NCBI GenBank assembly: GCA_032207245.1
Contig: CM063501.1
Location: forward strand, 78,892,786-78,956,785
Origin: Pardosa pseudoannulata
Taxonomy: Eukaryota > Arthropoda > Arachnida > Araneae > Lycosidae
Length of the DNA: 64,000 bases
Direction of reading: 5' to 3'
Shown here: positions 27,210 to 39,985 of the stretch, in pieces
How positions within the stretch are numbered: position 1 is the first letter of the stretch
Layout: every line of letters begins with the position of its first letter
Program-made: the position numbers and the translations under genes
Notes under the pieces: generated by a model
Told to the model about the DNA's origin: nothing
What the model saw: the letters and a program-made list of their open reading frames with translations, nothing else
Database searches by the model: none

Positions 27210-28191
27210 ATATATTTATGTTATATACATATATATCATTACATTGCATTACAAGTTGCATTTTCAAACCTTTTAATGTATGTATTTTACTTTCTCGTTA
27301 TAAAAAATAAAAACACCCCTGGAAATGGGATATTCTACGCATGTTATCCCGTTTATATATCGAGCGTGTGATTTTGTGTTAATATATTGCTATTCCATGC
27401 ATTTTTTAAAATCATAGTTTCGAAAGATATACAATTATAATGCAAAGCATCTTATGGGGCCGATCTGCAAGAAAAATGTGTTACCTTTATTTCCACGAAA
27501 GATTATGGTGTATAAACATGCAAGAGATTGCATTTTAAACGTGTAAAATTCTTTTTGCCTTTCATGGTTAATTTTATTTAACAATAATTTGTGATTAAAG
27601 AAGCTTTTTAGATACATCATATTCCCCTTAGTAATCAAAAAGACGTCATATTATACCTTTGATTTTTTTGGAGGTTCAAAAAAGTCTCTGTCTCACACTC
27701 GTTCAGACATTTCGATACTTTTCTCTTAGCTGAGTGCCAAGGATAGGTAGCTGAATTATTATTACAACAGAAATAATTGACATTACAATATTTTTCATTC
27801 ATTTTCACTATAATTCTAACAATGAAAACTTCAACATGTTACACTTAGACACTTATTCTGATGCAACTGACGCATTGAAACTTTTGCTCTCTTGAAAAAA
27901 TTATATTTCGCGTTGGTACAACAGTTGCAAAAGTTTCCAATACGAAATTGTGATAATTATGTGTTCGTCAACTCCATGAATATAGCTTCATTTTGTGAAC
28001 TTTGGAATAGCTATTCATATAAACACTCCCCTCAGGGGCACATCTCCTTTACTGGTTTTCCTCAGCCGGGCTATCTCAGTGATCTTTTTTCCTAGTGTAC
28101 TCCCTGGTTGTCTTGAGCTTACCTTTGTAGAGTTTCCTCTTACAGTGGTGGACTGAGTAATTCTTCGAACCATGAAGGACCTCTCGTAGGT
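26538..28191. other. AT-rich DNA, no gene called
   Basis: Contains a (TA)n tract at about 27156-27225. Bases ~28020-28190 are GC-richer; the minus strand there has a broken frame containing RKLYKGKLKTTREYTRK, which I do not recognise. Short frames at 26958, 27435 and 27892 show no motif. Confidence 0.4.
27156..27225. repeat. (TA)n microsatellite
   Basis: TA run with two short interruptions. Confidence 0.95.
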
Positions 28192-28484
28192 CAGCAGAAG
28201 CTTGGTAGTCTTTATGGGTTGCTGTTGTGAAGATTGGAATAATTAACAAGTAGCTGCTGTAAGGTCAGATAGTCTAAGGAGCATAAAACCAAATTCGTAT
28301 TAACATTTCTAAGTGTCACAGCAAAATAAATATGTAGATCAGCAGAGGCTTGGTAGTCGTTATGGGTCGCTGTTGTGAGGACTGGAATCAATAAGTTGCT
28401 GCTGTATAGCCACATAGGCAAGTCAGCTTAAAACTAAATTCATATCAACATTTCTACGTATCACAGTAAAATCAATTTGTAAGA
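28192..28484. repeat. Two-copy ~147-bp tandem repeat
   Basis: CAGCAGAAGCTTGGTAGTC (about 28192) and CAGCAGAGGCTTGGTAGTC (about 28339) start two parallel copies that continue through TATGGGT.GCTGTTGTGA, TTGCTGCTGTA and ATTTCTA.GT.TCACAG.AAAAT. Confidence 0.88.
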
Positions 28485-31080
28485 AAATAAGTCTAATTTG
28501 AGGTGAATTATCTCAAATCTTACTGTGTGGAACTTGAGTTTACTATTAGAACCCACCAATTTAACATTAAAAAGTGTCCTACCGAATATTCTAAATCTTT
28601 AGAAGAATAATGATCTAAAAATTAAGAAACTAATAGGAATTTAAAATAACAAGTACCATTTGGCCAACATAATGGAATCAGAACCCTAAAATTAGAGTGT
28701 CTTTTTAAAAGCCTAATATCATGTACAAATTTGAAATTTTATCTAAATATAGTATTGAATATTTGTTAGAAAAATACTTCGGTATTTGTCGGTATTTTAT
28801 CAGGAAGAAGTCGTATAACTTAAGAAAATACCTATTTTTGACATTTAATTTAGTCTAAAGTAAAAGTATTATCTTTTTATTTTTGATTATATATAAGAGG
28901 TTAAAAATGTCTCCCTATTTCCTTAAATATATAAAGATCGGGTTAGTTATTTATTTCCTCATTATTGAATTCGTCCTCTATTTTCCAGATTTAATTATTT
29001 GACAGGCACGTACTAGTTTTAAAAATCGCCTTTAATGGGCACGAAATACTAAATTTACTTATGTAACAATATAGTGTAATAGTGTATTTTATTTTGAATT
29101 CTATGTATAAGATTTTATGAGTAGAAATAAGTAGCTGTTTTAAGAATAGTTGCAAATCCACATTTTGGTAAATTTAATTATTTATAATAAACATTTCCAT
29201 TCCTGACAGATGTCTGAAACATTCTTGATTTTAAAATTGTTTGCCTTGTCTTTAAAGATTTATTTTAAACTAAGAATGTGTCATATTCATTGAAACAAAT
29301 GTACTATTCAAGAAGAAAGAAATAATTCAATTTCTATGTTACTGAGATTGGAAGGCAAATCTAATTTAATATTCTATTAAAATGCAAAAGTGTGGTAACC
29401 AGGGATTTTGATGAAGAAATACTGATGAAATTATATGCATAGTTATGCTCTTAAATTTTAGATTTTGTGAGCCTTAATAATGTGTATACTGTATATATTC
29501 GAAATTTTGTGTTTTGTGTCCTTTTTGTACTAGGAGATTACACTGTTGTGACAAAAAGTTAAAATATGTTATGTAATATGTGAATGCATTATTAAGAATA
29601 ATTCAAACATAATCTGTGAAGAAGTAATAAGTATACTAAACATTTTTAAGTTTTACATTATTGTATATCACCTGTTATGAAAAAGCAAATTGGTATAATT
29701 ATATACTAAGTATTAATGATTATTTCACTAGCAAAAAATATAAAAATAATCGTAACTTACAATATGACACTAAAAAAGTTTATTTTTTCCAATTCCTACA
29801 AAAACTATGGTTGGTATACAGTTTTATAATGAAATGGAAGATAGTAATAGCACTTGACCAAAAGTGTGCCTGTTTTTTTTAGTCCTTTATTTGTTGAGAA
29901 CACTCCAAACTTTACCCACGATTATTTTACTACAGTAAATTTAAGTTAACTGATTTATTTAATGTGGAAGACATTTTAATTAAATGAATAAAATCAGGAA
30001 ATTTCTTGCAAAAATATAGACTACTAGTTACGCGAACTCAACTTACAATGTTTTGAAAATAAAATAAATATCTCTGCATTATATCATGAGACAGGGCTCA
30101 TATATATTTATATTTGATATATATTTCTTATGAAAGGTAAAAAATTTTCTTTTCTGTAACAGAATGTACGTACTTTATTAATTTTTAAAAAATATTTGTT
30201 TTACACTTTATGATGCAATTTTTTCATTGTCATAGTATATTAAAATGCTTTTTGAATTGAAAAGGATTTGATACAACACATTAATTTAGATTTTAATGTT
30301 ACGTCAGTATTTTTTTAACCTTTTTTTAAATGGAAATTATGTTTACTACGCTCATTGGGTTATATTAAGTAGAAATAATTATGAAGCTTATTGATTATTA
30401 TATTTATAAAGAATATTTTGCAAATAATACAATCTGTAAAATAATTTGTATGGAATGAATGAAATAAACGAGAGGTTATGTGAAAAAGAAATTCGATACC
30501 TAATTTTTTTTCGCTTCTAATCCCAAACTAACTTCCGTTGTTGAAACCATGTTATTAAATCATTTCTTCGATATATTCAAAGCTATTAATAAATAGCAAA
30601 TCAAATGATAGTTAGTAAAATGGTTTACTCTAGAGATTTTAATACTTGTGTGTTTGGTGGTTTGTACAATAAACATAAATTTAGAAAGAGTTAGAGTAGC
30701 TGAACTAAGAAATTTTTAGTAAGAGTGAATCATATTGACGAATTTACGAACATTTATTCTAATATGAACAAAAATTTTCGTTTTTGGAAAAATCGAAAAA
30801 AAGTTTTTATAATTGCAATTTTTTTTCTTGAAAGTGTCTAGACCATTACTAGTTAATTCAAAAGTTAATGTATGTAACATTCTTTTCTATCTTATCTTTT
30901 GTTGTAAAGAACAGCCATCAATTGTAAAAATGTACAGACACATAACCTGTCAAAAGGTCTGTAGAATTTTGTAAATTAATTTCTTTAAAAATAAAATCTG
31001 AGAAATAAAAAGATTGTTAAATTAAGACACTAAATATTTTACTTGTTATTAAAACTGCATTTTATTCATTGGACATCCCA
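28485..31080. other. AT-rich DNA, no gene seen
   Basis: A 73-codon frame at 29661-29882 is low-complexity and unsupported. No repeat or RNA gene seen. Confidence 0.5.
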
Positions 31081-31461
31081 TTCCACGCTTCAGCGATCTG
31101 CATTGCTTCCTTGACTGAAGCATATCCTCGGCATCCCATGGGGTTTAGACCAGTAAGTAAATAGATGAGAGTGGATTGTAGAGAGGCAGTTTTCATTCTT
31201 ACCCGCAACCAAATCATTCGGGTTCATAGGTCTGGGCAGAGTAAAAGTTGGTGAATGATGCCCCATCAATCGTTAATAAACATCCTCTAAAAGCCGCAAA
31301 CGTTCCACACCATTTTGCATTGCACTGACGGAATATTATAGTTTCTCCATAAACTTTAATCCTCTATCAGTGAATTTAAGAATTGGTATTGCTGAGCGTA
31401 TATCTTCGGGAGAGCAACTTTCGAATAGTGTCGCTTTTTGTGTTATCCTTATAATTAGCTC
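31081..31461. other. GC-richer DNA beside the LTR candidate
   Basis: The sequence is less AT-rich than its left flank and directly follows the LTR-like segment when read on the minus strand, where a 5' untranslated or gag region would lie. Stops interrupt all frames and I recognise no protein. Confidence 0.3.
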
Positions 31462-31804
31462 TGTAGGTAGCAAGGGACTGAAATTCTGCCCCTACATACC
31501 TGCTACCTACAATGCTACAGCTTTTTTATTTATTTAAAGTGGTAAAAGATCATAAGTCTATCTACCACTAATCTTTTATTTACAAGTGTATTTACAGATA
31601 TGCAACAGTAGCAGCAACACAACCTGACCACTTTTAAGCACCCCCCTTCTAGTGGTTGGAGCTGGGTATTTATAGCAATCATGAAAGCACCTGAGGTTTT
31701 CTTCTTTTCGGAATTTTGCTATTCTCACGTGGTAGAATTTGCATATCACAGAGTGGATGGTGCAACCATGGTAGAAGAGCTACACAACGAGGAGTGAGGA
31801 CACA
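31462..31804 (-). mobile_element. Candidate LTR
   Basis: On the minus strand the segment starts TGTGTCCTCACTCC and ends GCTACCTACA, giving TG...CA ends. Internally it has GCTATAAATACCCAGC (TATA box, near 31672), a GC-richer start region, and AATAAAAGATT (polyA-type signal, near 31575). Its 3' end contains a perfect 11-base inverted repeat, TGTAGGTAGCA at 31462-31472 and TGCTACCTACA at 31501-31511. No second LTR or flanking duplication is visible, so the class is unproven. Confidence 0.4.
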
Positions 31805-31853
31805 GTTTAATCCCTTGATATACAAATAAAATGGAATTTAATGCACACAAAAA

Positions 31854-32653
31854 TACGATAGTTGGAACTTTAATAGGGGCAACTATTTATTTACATGGAA
31901 TACAAAAGTGATTCATGTCACCATATTTTAGAGTCTTCAATATATTCATCAGCATTGTGTATAACTCGTTTCCAACAATATGGAAGTAGAAGAACACCTG
32001 TAGCAATACCTGTTCTGTTGGTAGTTCGAATGGACCGGTCTATTGCAGCAAGAATTTCTGGAACGATTCCGAAGCGAATGCCACAAAGTAGTTTCTTCAT
32101 AATAGGAATTAAGACAAAGTCACAAGGTCTTAGATCTTGGGCACAGTCGTATGCGCAAATCCTGTCTTTCAAGCCAGCTTACGAATCGTTTGGCATCGAT
32201 CACTGCCCATTAGTGTGGCAAAAGCAGCGCACTTCTACACCGCTGACACTAAAACGATCTGGCCAATGTATGTCTGCCACATTTGGGCCTCCTTCATTGA
32301 ACGCTTATACCCATCTTGCTACAATTCTGTAAGGCAATGCAGATTCCCCGAAAGCCTCTTGAAGCCCTAGATGACATCGTCGTGCTGTACGACCTCTGGA
32401 ACAATGACTGTTTATCCATTTTCTTTGTTCTTGTTCTGAAAACGTCCTGACAACATTTACTTTAGACCGCAAGCTAATAAAAGGATCCGTTCTTCGTGTC
32501 ACTCCGAATTGGTATGACGTAGGAAGGACGAGTCTTTTTTTCTGACAGGTAATGTAGATATGTAGCTCACGTGTGGTACATGCAACATTCTTTGGTTTTG
32601 TTGCATAGCCTTATTACAGCAGTGTTGCCACTATTAAAGTTCCAACCCTTGTA
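31854..32653 (-). mobile_element. Mariner-like element, internally deleted
   Basis: Inverted repeats GTTGGAACTTTAATAGGGGC.. (31861-31883) and its reverse complement (32624-32646) match at 22 of 23 positions. Allowing a few mismatched outer bases, both ends begin with TAC, consistent with TA target sites at 31854 and 32652. The 800-base length is short for a mariner because the transposase has lost its catalytic core. Confidence 0.85.
31918..32502 (-). pseudogene. Mariner-family transposase, deleted pseudogene
   Basis: The N-terminal part at 32502-32305 includes GRTARRCHLGLQEAFGESAL and the start of the DNA-binding region (VARWV). After a stop it continues NEGGPNVADIHWPDRF, then in another frame GSDRCQTIRKLA and KTGFAHTTVPKI, matching the family's second helix-turn-helix. 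The sequence then jumps to QDLRPCDFVLIP, the counterpart of the SPDLAPCDFFLFP motif near the end of the catalytic domain, and ends near residue HNADEYIE. Roughly the central third, including the first catalytic aspartates, is deleted. At least three stops and one frameshift are present. Confidence 0.8.
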
Positions 32654-32711
32654 CTATTCAATTCGGATCAAATTATCAGTTATTGCAATTTTAGAAACAT
32701 AATATAATATT

Positions 32712-34510
32712 TTTAAATTTGCCTTTTTATTTAACATTTCACGAGATTCACATGGGGGATGTTAATGAGCAATAATTAAATAATAGTAAGGAATAAATTA
32801 GTATTTCTGTAAAGTATGAAACATTTCAAAAGACTTCGGAATAGGTAAAGAAACTGATAGGTTTTACACATGCATGTGTTTCGCCTCTCATATTATATGT
32901 TACGCACACATGATATATTGAACATTCTAATCAAAACATAATCGACCCTCGAATGAAATAACTATATAATTTAATATTAAACAGCATGCCATTTGCCGGA
33001 GATAGTTCTTGACATCTATGAGACGGCAAAATTTACACTGGCACATGAAATAACTGACGTTTCCCAGGCGTCATTGTGTACCAAGGCGTTAACCCTAAAA
33101 GAAAGGCGATATACTTTTTAAATAAAATTCCTTTGTAAAAATATGAACTGAAAATTACAAGCTTGCTACATGAATATACTAAATATTATTTATTATTCGT
33201 TAGTCAAGCTGTATTTTAATCACGAAACATCTATTGTCAAAATAAAAAAAAAACCCTCTTCAGATTTAATATTAAACGTTTTACTGGGACGAGTTTAAAA
33301 AGTGCAGATTTAATGCCCATTACCACATTACTTTTATGGCTGAGTTGTTTTGCAAATTCTATTGTTCTCTACTTCAGAGAAAACATTTGTAACTGCATTA
33401 AATAATCCACTGGGATAATATTTTGAAATTTGCCTTTTTATTTAATATTTAACGAGATTCCATGGGGAATGTTAATGAGCAAAAATAAATTAATTAATAG
33501 TATAGAATAAATTAGTATTTCTGCAAAGTATGAAACATTCCAAAACATTTTGGAGTAGGTAAAGAAGCTGACAGTGTTTTACACTTCCATGTGTTTTGCC
33601 TCTTACATTACATTTTAAGCACACATGGCACCTTGAACATTCTAATCAAAACATAATCGATTCTCTAATGAAGTAGTTATATAATCTAATATTAAACAGA
33701 ATGACATTTTCCTGAGACAGTTCTTGACATCTATGAGACGGCAAAGTCTACACTGGTACATGAAATAATTGATGTCTCCCAGGCGTCATTGTATACCAGA
33801 TCTTTAACCCTTGAATTAACTAAAGGAAAGACGATATATTTTTAAATTAAAAACCTTTATAAAAATAAGAACAAGAAAACTTCTTCAGGCTTAATATTAA
33901 ACGTTTCTCTTAGATGAGTTTAAAAAGTGCAGATTTAATGCTCATTACCACATTACTTTTATGGCTGAGTTGTTTTGCAAATTCTGTAGTTCTCTACTTC
34001 AGAGAAAACATTTATAACTACATTAGCTAAATAATTTTATAATCTAATTTTAAACAGCATGCCATTTGCTGGAGACAGTTCTTGACATCTATGAGAGGGC
34101 AAAGTCTACACTGTCACATGAAATAACTGACGTCTCCTACGCGTCATTGTGTACCAAGGCGTTAACCCTCGCACTAACTAAAGGAAAGGCGATATATTTT
34201 TTTAAAATTAAAAACCTTTCAAAAAATAAGAACAGAAAATTAAAAGCTTGCTACATGAATATACTGAATATTATTTAGAATGTTATTTATTATTCGCTCG
34301 ACAAGCTGCATTTTAATCACGAGACATCTATTGTAGAAAAAACCCTCTTCAGACTTAATATTAAACGTTTTACTGAGACGAGTTTAAAAAGTGCAGATTT
34401 AATGCCCATTACCGTATTACTTTTATGGCTGAGTTGTTTTGCAAATTCTATTGTTCTCTACTTCAGAGAAAACATTTATAACTGCATTACCTAATCCACT
34501 GGGATTAGTT
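32712..34510. repeat. Three-unit tandem repeat (711-bp period)
   Basis: AATTTGCCTTTTTATTTAA starts units at about 32714 and 33425; a third unit, lacking its first ~250 bases, begins near 34035. Shared blocks include GACAGTTCTTGACATCTATGAGA, GGCGTCATTGTGTACCA, AGTGCAGATTTAATGC and TTATGGCTGAGTTGTTTTGC. An open frame at 34066-34278 exists only in the third unit; the others carry stops, so it is not evidence for a gene. Confidence 0.88.
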
Positions 34511-37088
34511 TTCCCTGTTTTAATGTTCGAATGCAGAATAAATCAAGTGAATGCAACACTTACATTGTGTAGCGAAGTGAAAAGAGGATTTCAATAGAAA
34601 TGCTCATTTAATTCAGCGTAAGCCGTTAATAGCATTCAAAAAAGAAATGTAGAATGAAAGCCATTACGGCATTATTAGACAAGTAGCTTTAGCAAGTATG
34701 GTGGAGGATAATTTAAATATTTATTGAGCTATCGCAATCGATAGCGTTCGTGGAACTCTAGGAGATTCTAAAGTTGTAATTTAAATAGAACATGAGTAGT
34801 ATTAAATTAGAGTTAATGTGCAAATGCATTCTAGAAGTCCACCTCATTTTAAAATGTAATTGCTTTTATCAAGCAATGAATCATAAAATGAAAAAAAAAT
34901 TAAGATGGTTTAGAAACTATTAACAGATGTAAAATTTGCAGTTAAATGTTAAATTTTACAGTACACTTTGTTAATGTAATATATTTTCGATAAAAAAAAA
35001 TCTGCAATGTGTAGAAATAGATTATTTAAATGTCAAAAAATTTGATTAATGAATATCTGTATACAGTATTTATTAGAAGCATATTTTATAACATTTAGAG
35101 ACATCTGCCTTTGAAACATTGATTCAAGCATAATTTGCCAGGTTACATATTAGAAAAATTTTATAAATGTAAGTCTAAATGTATAGTTTATAACTTCTTT
35201 CTTATAACTTTTTATAGGACAAATATAACTATAACTTTTTTAATTACGTGGTCATATGACTGTTAAATCGGCAAAACGTTCACTTTTTTAGTAAAAATAT
35301 AGATGTTTAAAGAAAGTTCTAAATATATAAAAAAATCACTTAAAAATTCCAATAGTGAGAAGAGTTACAAATATAAACTTGCAAATATAAACTTAATAAC
35401 AAATATAAACTTACAAAACTTTATCTTGATTTTTCTCGAATTGGGATGTTTTTCATGTAACCCACACGTTATCTTTTTAGTTTTTTAATATTTTAATTAC
35501 CAGAACTGAAATTTTGACAGCTTGCTTATATTTTCATCCGATTGAATCTAAATTTTCTTCTATATTTCCTAAAATGTGTTATTTTGAAACAATAAATGTT
35601 TTATTAAGAAAAAAATTGAATTTTTTCAAATACGATATATTTTTTATCAAATGTTTTAAAAATATATATTTTTAAGAAAAGAATATTTTCAAATAATATC
35701 CATTTTAAATAAATACAAATTTAGTTTGTAAGTTGTTTTGAGATATTGTAGTAAGTTTTAAAACAATAAGTTTGCCTTAAACTTAATTATATATTTAGTT
35801 ATCTTGACAGCATTTTTGTTAGCTACAAATTGTCTCTTTCTATGAAAAATATTTTTTCAATGTTTCTAAAATGAATGAGATATGTGTGTAAAGATAAAAA
35901 TTTGTTTTAGCAATGTTAAAAAATCGTTTGTAAAACTGTCAGTTTTCAATAAGAAGTTGGAAATGATATATATATTTTTTTTTTACAATTTTTCGACTTT
36001 TAAAAATTGCATGACCGCTTAATATTTAGATACAAACCGAGCCTAACGTATTCTTTCTCTAAACGTTCATGATGAACAAAAAATCCAATGCATCTGTACA
36101 TAGCTTTACTTATTCAATTTTTAAGCTCGTAACTATTATTTTAACAGATATATATATACATTCATGAATGAATTGTTTTAGGGATATTGCTAAATAATCT
36201 TAACAAATTACCATAGAACAGCATTAACTAGTTCTTGTATCTTCCATTTCTACAAATTATGCTCATGTAATTTCTATAATAATGTTCTAGTAAGACCATA
36301 CATTCAAACTTATTTTTATAAAATTGTCTTATATGTAAGCGGTTTTCCACCGTGCCACAACTGGCTATGAGTTTTCCAGAAATCAGCGCCAGGCCCGAGA
36401 TTCTTCACTTAGACTTGAATTTGCACTTACACGGTGTACAATTCTCATCCCACAGGATGGAAGAGGAAAAGTATTTATGATCCCTTTTTAAGAAACAATT
36501 TTAAATTTTAGATTGAATTATTTTTTTTTTTTTTTATTAATTTATCTTAAATTCATATCTCTTCTATAAATTTATTATATCAATAAAAATTAATTCATAA
36601 TTTTTATTTTTAAAATTGTTTTTTAAGATAATAAGAAATTCAATTTATAATTGGTTAAATATTTACTTACTATTATATGCCATAACCTAATACTAAGTTA
36701 GATAAGAAGTAAAATTTGCATAAACCCCTTAGACATTTTGAACAAAGAAATCAGATTCATTTGTCTTTTTAATTTCTTATTTTTTTAATTGAATAATTAA
36801 ATTGTTTAGGGATAGCTATAAATAGTCTTCACAAATTACCAGAAACATTAACTAGTTCTTGTATCTTCCATCTACAAATTATGTTTAATATAATAATGTT
36901 TTATTATAAGATTTTATATAAGAAAAATAAAAGACCTTCTCTAAAAAATAAAATAGGCAAACATATACATATAGATAATCAGTTACATTAAACAAAACAA
37001 CGATAAAATATTCGTAATTTAGAAGCAGAGGCATTAAATTAGAAAAAAATTTCTTTTATATATGACTTTCTAAATGAATGATTTTTAA
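34511..37088. other. AT-rich DNA with a diverged ~630-bp repeat
   Basis: No gene seen. The stretch at 36170-36300 (TTAACTAGTTCTTGTATCTTCCAT, ACAAATTATG) recurs at 36799-36910 and faintly near 37410. A GC-richer patch at 36350-36470 is unassigned. Confidence 0.5.
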
Positions 37089-37361
37089 TACACTGAAGTG
37101 CCCATGAATTAGGGTTTCAAGAGTTATGCGAATTGTGTAGCGCTGCCTATCATTTATGTGCAAGTGAGGGCGCTGTGGTAAATGAATATATAACGCTTAC
37201 TGTGGTTGTCCTGAATTAGTCATTGGAATTTCTAGTCCCTTGCAACATTTCGGAGATACTTGATGAATCTATGCCTCGTAGTATGGAAGCTGTTATCAAG
37301 GCCAAAGGAGGTTTAACTCATTACTAGGTAGTTATCCCTAAATCAGTGGCACTTCAGTGTA
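37089..37361 (+). mobile_element. Tc1-derived MITE
   Basis: The 273-base element has TA-flanked inverted ends: TACACTGAAGTGCCCATGA at the left and the reverse complement of TACACTGAAGTGCCACTGA at the right. Between them a plus-strand frame at 37271-37327 reads MPRSMEAVIKAKGGLTHY and stops, which matches the extreme C-terminus of Tc1-family transposases. The rest of the gene is gone, so this is an internal-deletion derivative of an autonomous Tc1 element, different in termini from the one at 56.5 kb. Confidence 0.85.
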
Positions 37362-37624
37362 CATCTATTGGATTGTTTTGAAAGCTATATTAAAGAAATC
37401 TCTACAAAGTACTAGAACAGAGCATTAACTTGTTATTGTTTTCTCCACCTCTGCTAATTATGTCCATTAATTGTGTGTATTACAGTCTGTTCCATAAGAA
37501 CGTGTCGTCTATTTCTCTGAAAATACAGACGAGTTTGTTTAAAAATGCATTTGTACAGTGTACTATACATATTAAACTGAAATACAATCCACTTAATAAG
37601 TTGTCCAATCCCCATTATTATCGA

Positions 37625-37830
37625 TTATGCAAGAATCACTTTATCATTCGATTTTGACGTTGAACTAAGTTTACACCATTCTTGTAGGTCGTCAACATTT
37701 TGTACCGCTTTATAATGTGCTACCCACTTCTTGACGAATGACTCCGGGTTTCACACGTACCTGGCTGCAGCTGCAAAATTCATTTTTGGTCCTTTTCGGA
37801 TTGATACACAGAAACACTGCCTGAAAACGG
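37625..37830 (-). pseudogene. Tc1/mariner helix-turn-helix remnant
   Basis: The minus strand encodes PKMNFAAAARYV, a stop, then NPESFVKKWVAHYKAVQNVD and DLQEWCKLSSTSKSNDKVIL. The pattern of a KH/RY helix, S.SFV.KWV and NVDDLPERGK-like turn is that of the N-terminal DNA-binding domain of a Tc1/mariner family common in arthropods. One stop interrupts it and no catalytic domain is recognisable downstream. Only the DNA-binding part survives, so it is a dead fragment. Confidence 0.6.
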
Positions 37831-37995
37831 CTAGCATAAGCTGCACTCATTTTGAAATTGTTGTTTTAAAATGTTTTATCCCAATTTATTTATTTTGTTC
37901 AGGTTTGAGAAGAATCATGTTTTCTAAAGTTAATTCAACCTAAACAAACTAAATATAATAAAATTTGAAAAAAATATATATTTCATATAAGAAGT

Positions 37996-38030
37996 TTGAC
38001 CCGTCCTCTAAATAGGACACCAAATTGGAC
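37996..38030. repeat. Palindromic motif near piggyBac relic
   Basis: GTCCTCTAAATAGGAC is a near-perfect palindrome preceded by TTGACCC and resembles the GTCCTATAAATAGGAC cores around the second piggyBac relic at 40.85-42.4 kb. It may be a decayed element end. Confidence 0.4.
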
Positions 38031-38143
38031 ATAGGGGATAAAATTTGCACTTACATGTTTTCTTGTTTTCTTCAAAGATAAAAACTGATTTCTGAGTACA
38101 AAATTTTACTTTATTTGAATATTAATATAATTATTTGAATTTA

Positions 38144-38590
38144 TCAAATTTGGCATCTCCACGTTAACTTGAAGTGTCCAAATTTCATAAAATTATTATT
38201 GAGTATGACAAACAAAGGTTTTACTTTGAAGGATCGATCCTGGGTATGCTGACTTACAGTTCCATTGTTGACAAAGTGTAAATAAGATTTAAACTTTTGG
38301 AAGCGGTTTCGTAACGTGGCATTTTTCACCGGGGTAATGCGAAGGTCTTCGGCATCTGACCAGTAATCACATTCACAGGTATTTGAATGATAACCAGTTA
38401 AAAGCAAAATTCCTACAAAAACACGTATTTCATCAGCAGTGGTAAAGAAATCGTGTTTATTTTTTACATCTGTTGCATATCGCACAGTTTCTTTTACAAT
38501 GAGATTGTAAACTTCAATAGAATAAAACTGCTCAAAAAGCTCTGATGGAGTTAAACACAGCAAAACAAATCGAATAAAGACTATAACCAT
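38144..38590 (-). pseudogene. piggyBac transposase N-terminal half, truncated
   Basis: The 148-codon open frame contains TPSELFEQFYS, ETVRYATD, a helical segment IRVFVGILLLTGYH, YWSDAEDLR, and NRFQKFKSYLHFVNN, then VKPLFVILNNNFMKFG. This order matches the N-terminal part of the piggyBac catalytic region, ending immediately before the position of the first catalytic aspartate (expected shortly after KFG). The last ~10 residues no longer match. The frame is clean despite truncation. No C-terminal half of the same copy was found downstream. It has the minus orientation shared by the relic at 41.0-42.0 kb, whose missing middle includes the region present here. Confidence 0.8.
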
Positions 38591-39903
38591 AAATCTTTCT
38601 TCTCTAATGTTTGAAGAACACGTGCAATTAAGCCGATATCTGCGCTCTATATATTGACGAAGTTATTAGCGACACTCTCCTATTCAACAGACCGTACTGT
38701 TTAAATATGACTATACAGTCAGACATACTCTGATAAAATTTTCTTCTGAGTGACCTAGCAAATTACGCTTACTTATATATTTTAATGCAAATTCTCCATA
38801 CATAGAAACACTTTGATCAAATGTTCAACTAAGTTTAAAAAAAAAATTCAAAATAGCCTGAACTCGGCTCTACATTAATTATATTTTTAAGTTCGCAATT
38901 ATCAAGATAAATACCTGCTTGCAATTATTCTTTATCGGATAAATTTCTTCTGTATATTATCTATTAAATTAAGAAGTATTTAAATTCTATTTAAATTTAA
39001 ATGAAGTGATTAGCTAAAAAAATTTGATGTAAAATTTGATACTTACAAAACAGAGTTATTTTAGATAATTATTCTTGTGCAATTAAGTAGACGTAGGTTA
39101 TACTTCACAAATTAACTGTGCGATTGTTTTCATTTTCTATCAATTCTTTTTTGTCTTGTAAAGGTTATACCTTATTTTTAGAGACTAATAATGCATTTTT
39201 TATATCGAATACATATTTTAATGAAGATACTGATTATATTCAACAGCTAATTAAAATTCTTTATGTATGGTATACTCCGCAGCTGCATATTAACTACAGA
39301 TTAAAACACACTAATTAATTTTTTTCTGTCTTAATTGCTGCGAATACAGCAGAGCCCGAATTTTTAGATTCCTTATCAATTGCAGCCGACTAGAATTAAG
39401 TATTTTCTGAGAACCCAGCAGTTAAAATTAATCTTCATTAAAATGCATGAACAATCTTTTAAATATTTTAGCATTTTTCATTTATTTTCAAATGCTAGAA
39501 TATTTAGAAGCAATATGGAGGAATTTGCTCATGTAATATTAATTTTCATTCATCAGTATATATTTTATAGTTATATTTATTCAGCTGCAGAAAACCGAAA
39601 ATATTACATATTTATACCTGAAATGTTTATTTTTGTGGAATGAAGCATAGCTTTCTGTTTACAAAATAAGGTAGGAGCCGAAAATAAAACCGATGTTTTG
39701 TAAATTGTATTCTGAAGAATTCTACCATTACATATACCATGGATTTGCTTTACAATATTCACTACATTACAATTAACAAACCTTTTTCTTTGCTTCTTGC
39801 ATTTATTCAAAATTAATATACATAAAAAACATCACAGGTTTTTAAGTAATACATTTAATATTCAATGTGGTTTATTTTGTTCTTTCATCTATTAATTTTT
39901 TTC
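38591..39903. other. AT-rich DNA, no gene seen
   Basis: Frames at 39118, 39380 and 39604 (66-87 codons) lack motifs and overlap on opposite strands. Confidence 0.5.
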
Positions 39904-39985
39904 CGCGTGATGACTAAATAGTTAGGGAACTGCTCTTCAGTGCTGAATTACCTAAGTTCGAATCCCACTACCAATCTCATTATCA
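39904..39985 (+). mobile_element. tRNA-derived SINE head
   Basis: GATGACTAAATAGTTAGGG resembles an A box and AAGTTCGAATCCCA a B box, spaced as in a tRNA and aligned with the SINE at 52.2 kb. The tail region of that family is not recognisable here, so this is a truncated or different member. A second weaker A/B-box pair lies at 40400-40470. Confidence 0.55.

Noticed and set aside
31895..32332. 145-codon plus-strand frame
   Set aside because: It is the antisense shadow of the deleted mariner transposase, whose motifs read on the minus strand.
34066..34278. 70-codon frame in the 33-34-kb repeat
   Set aside because: Sister units at the same position contain stops, so there is no sign of selection for a protein.
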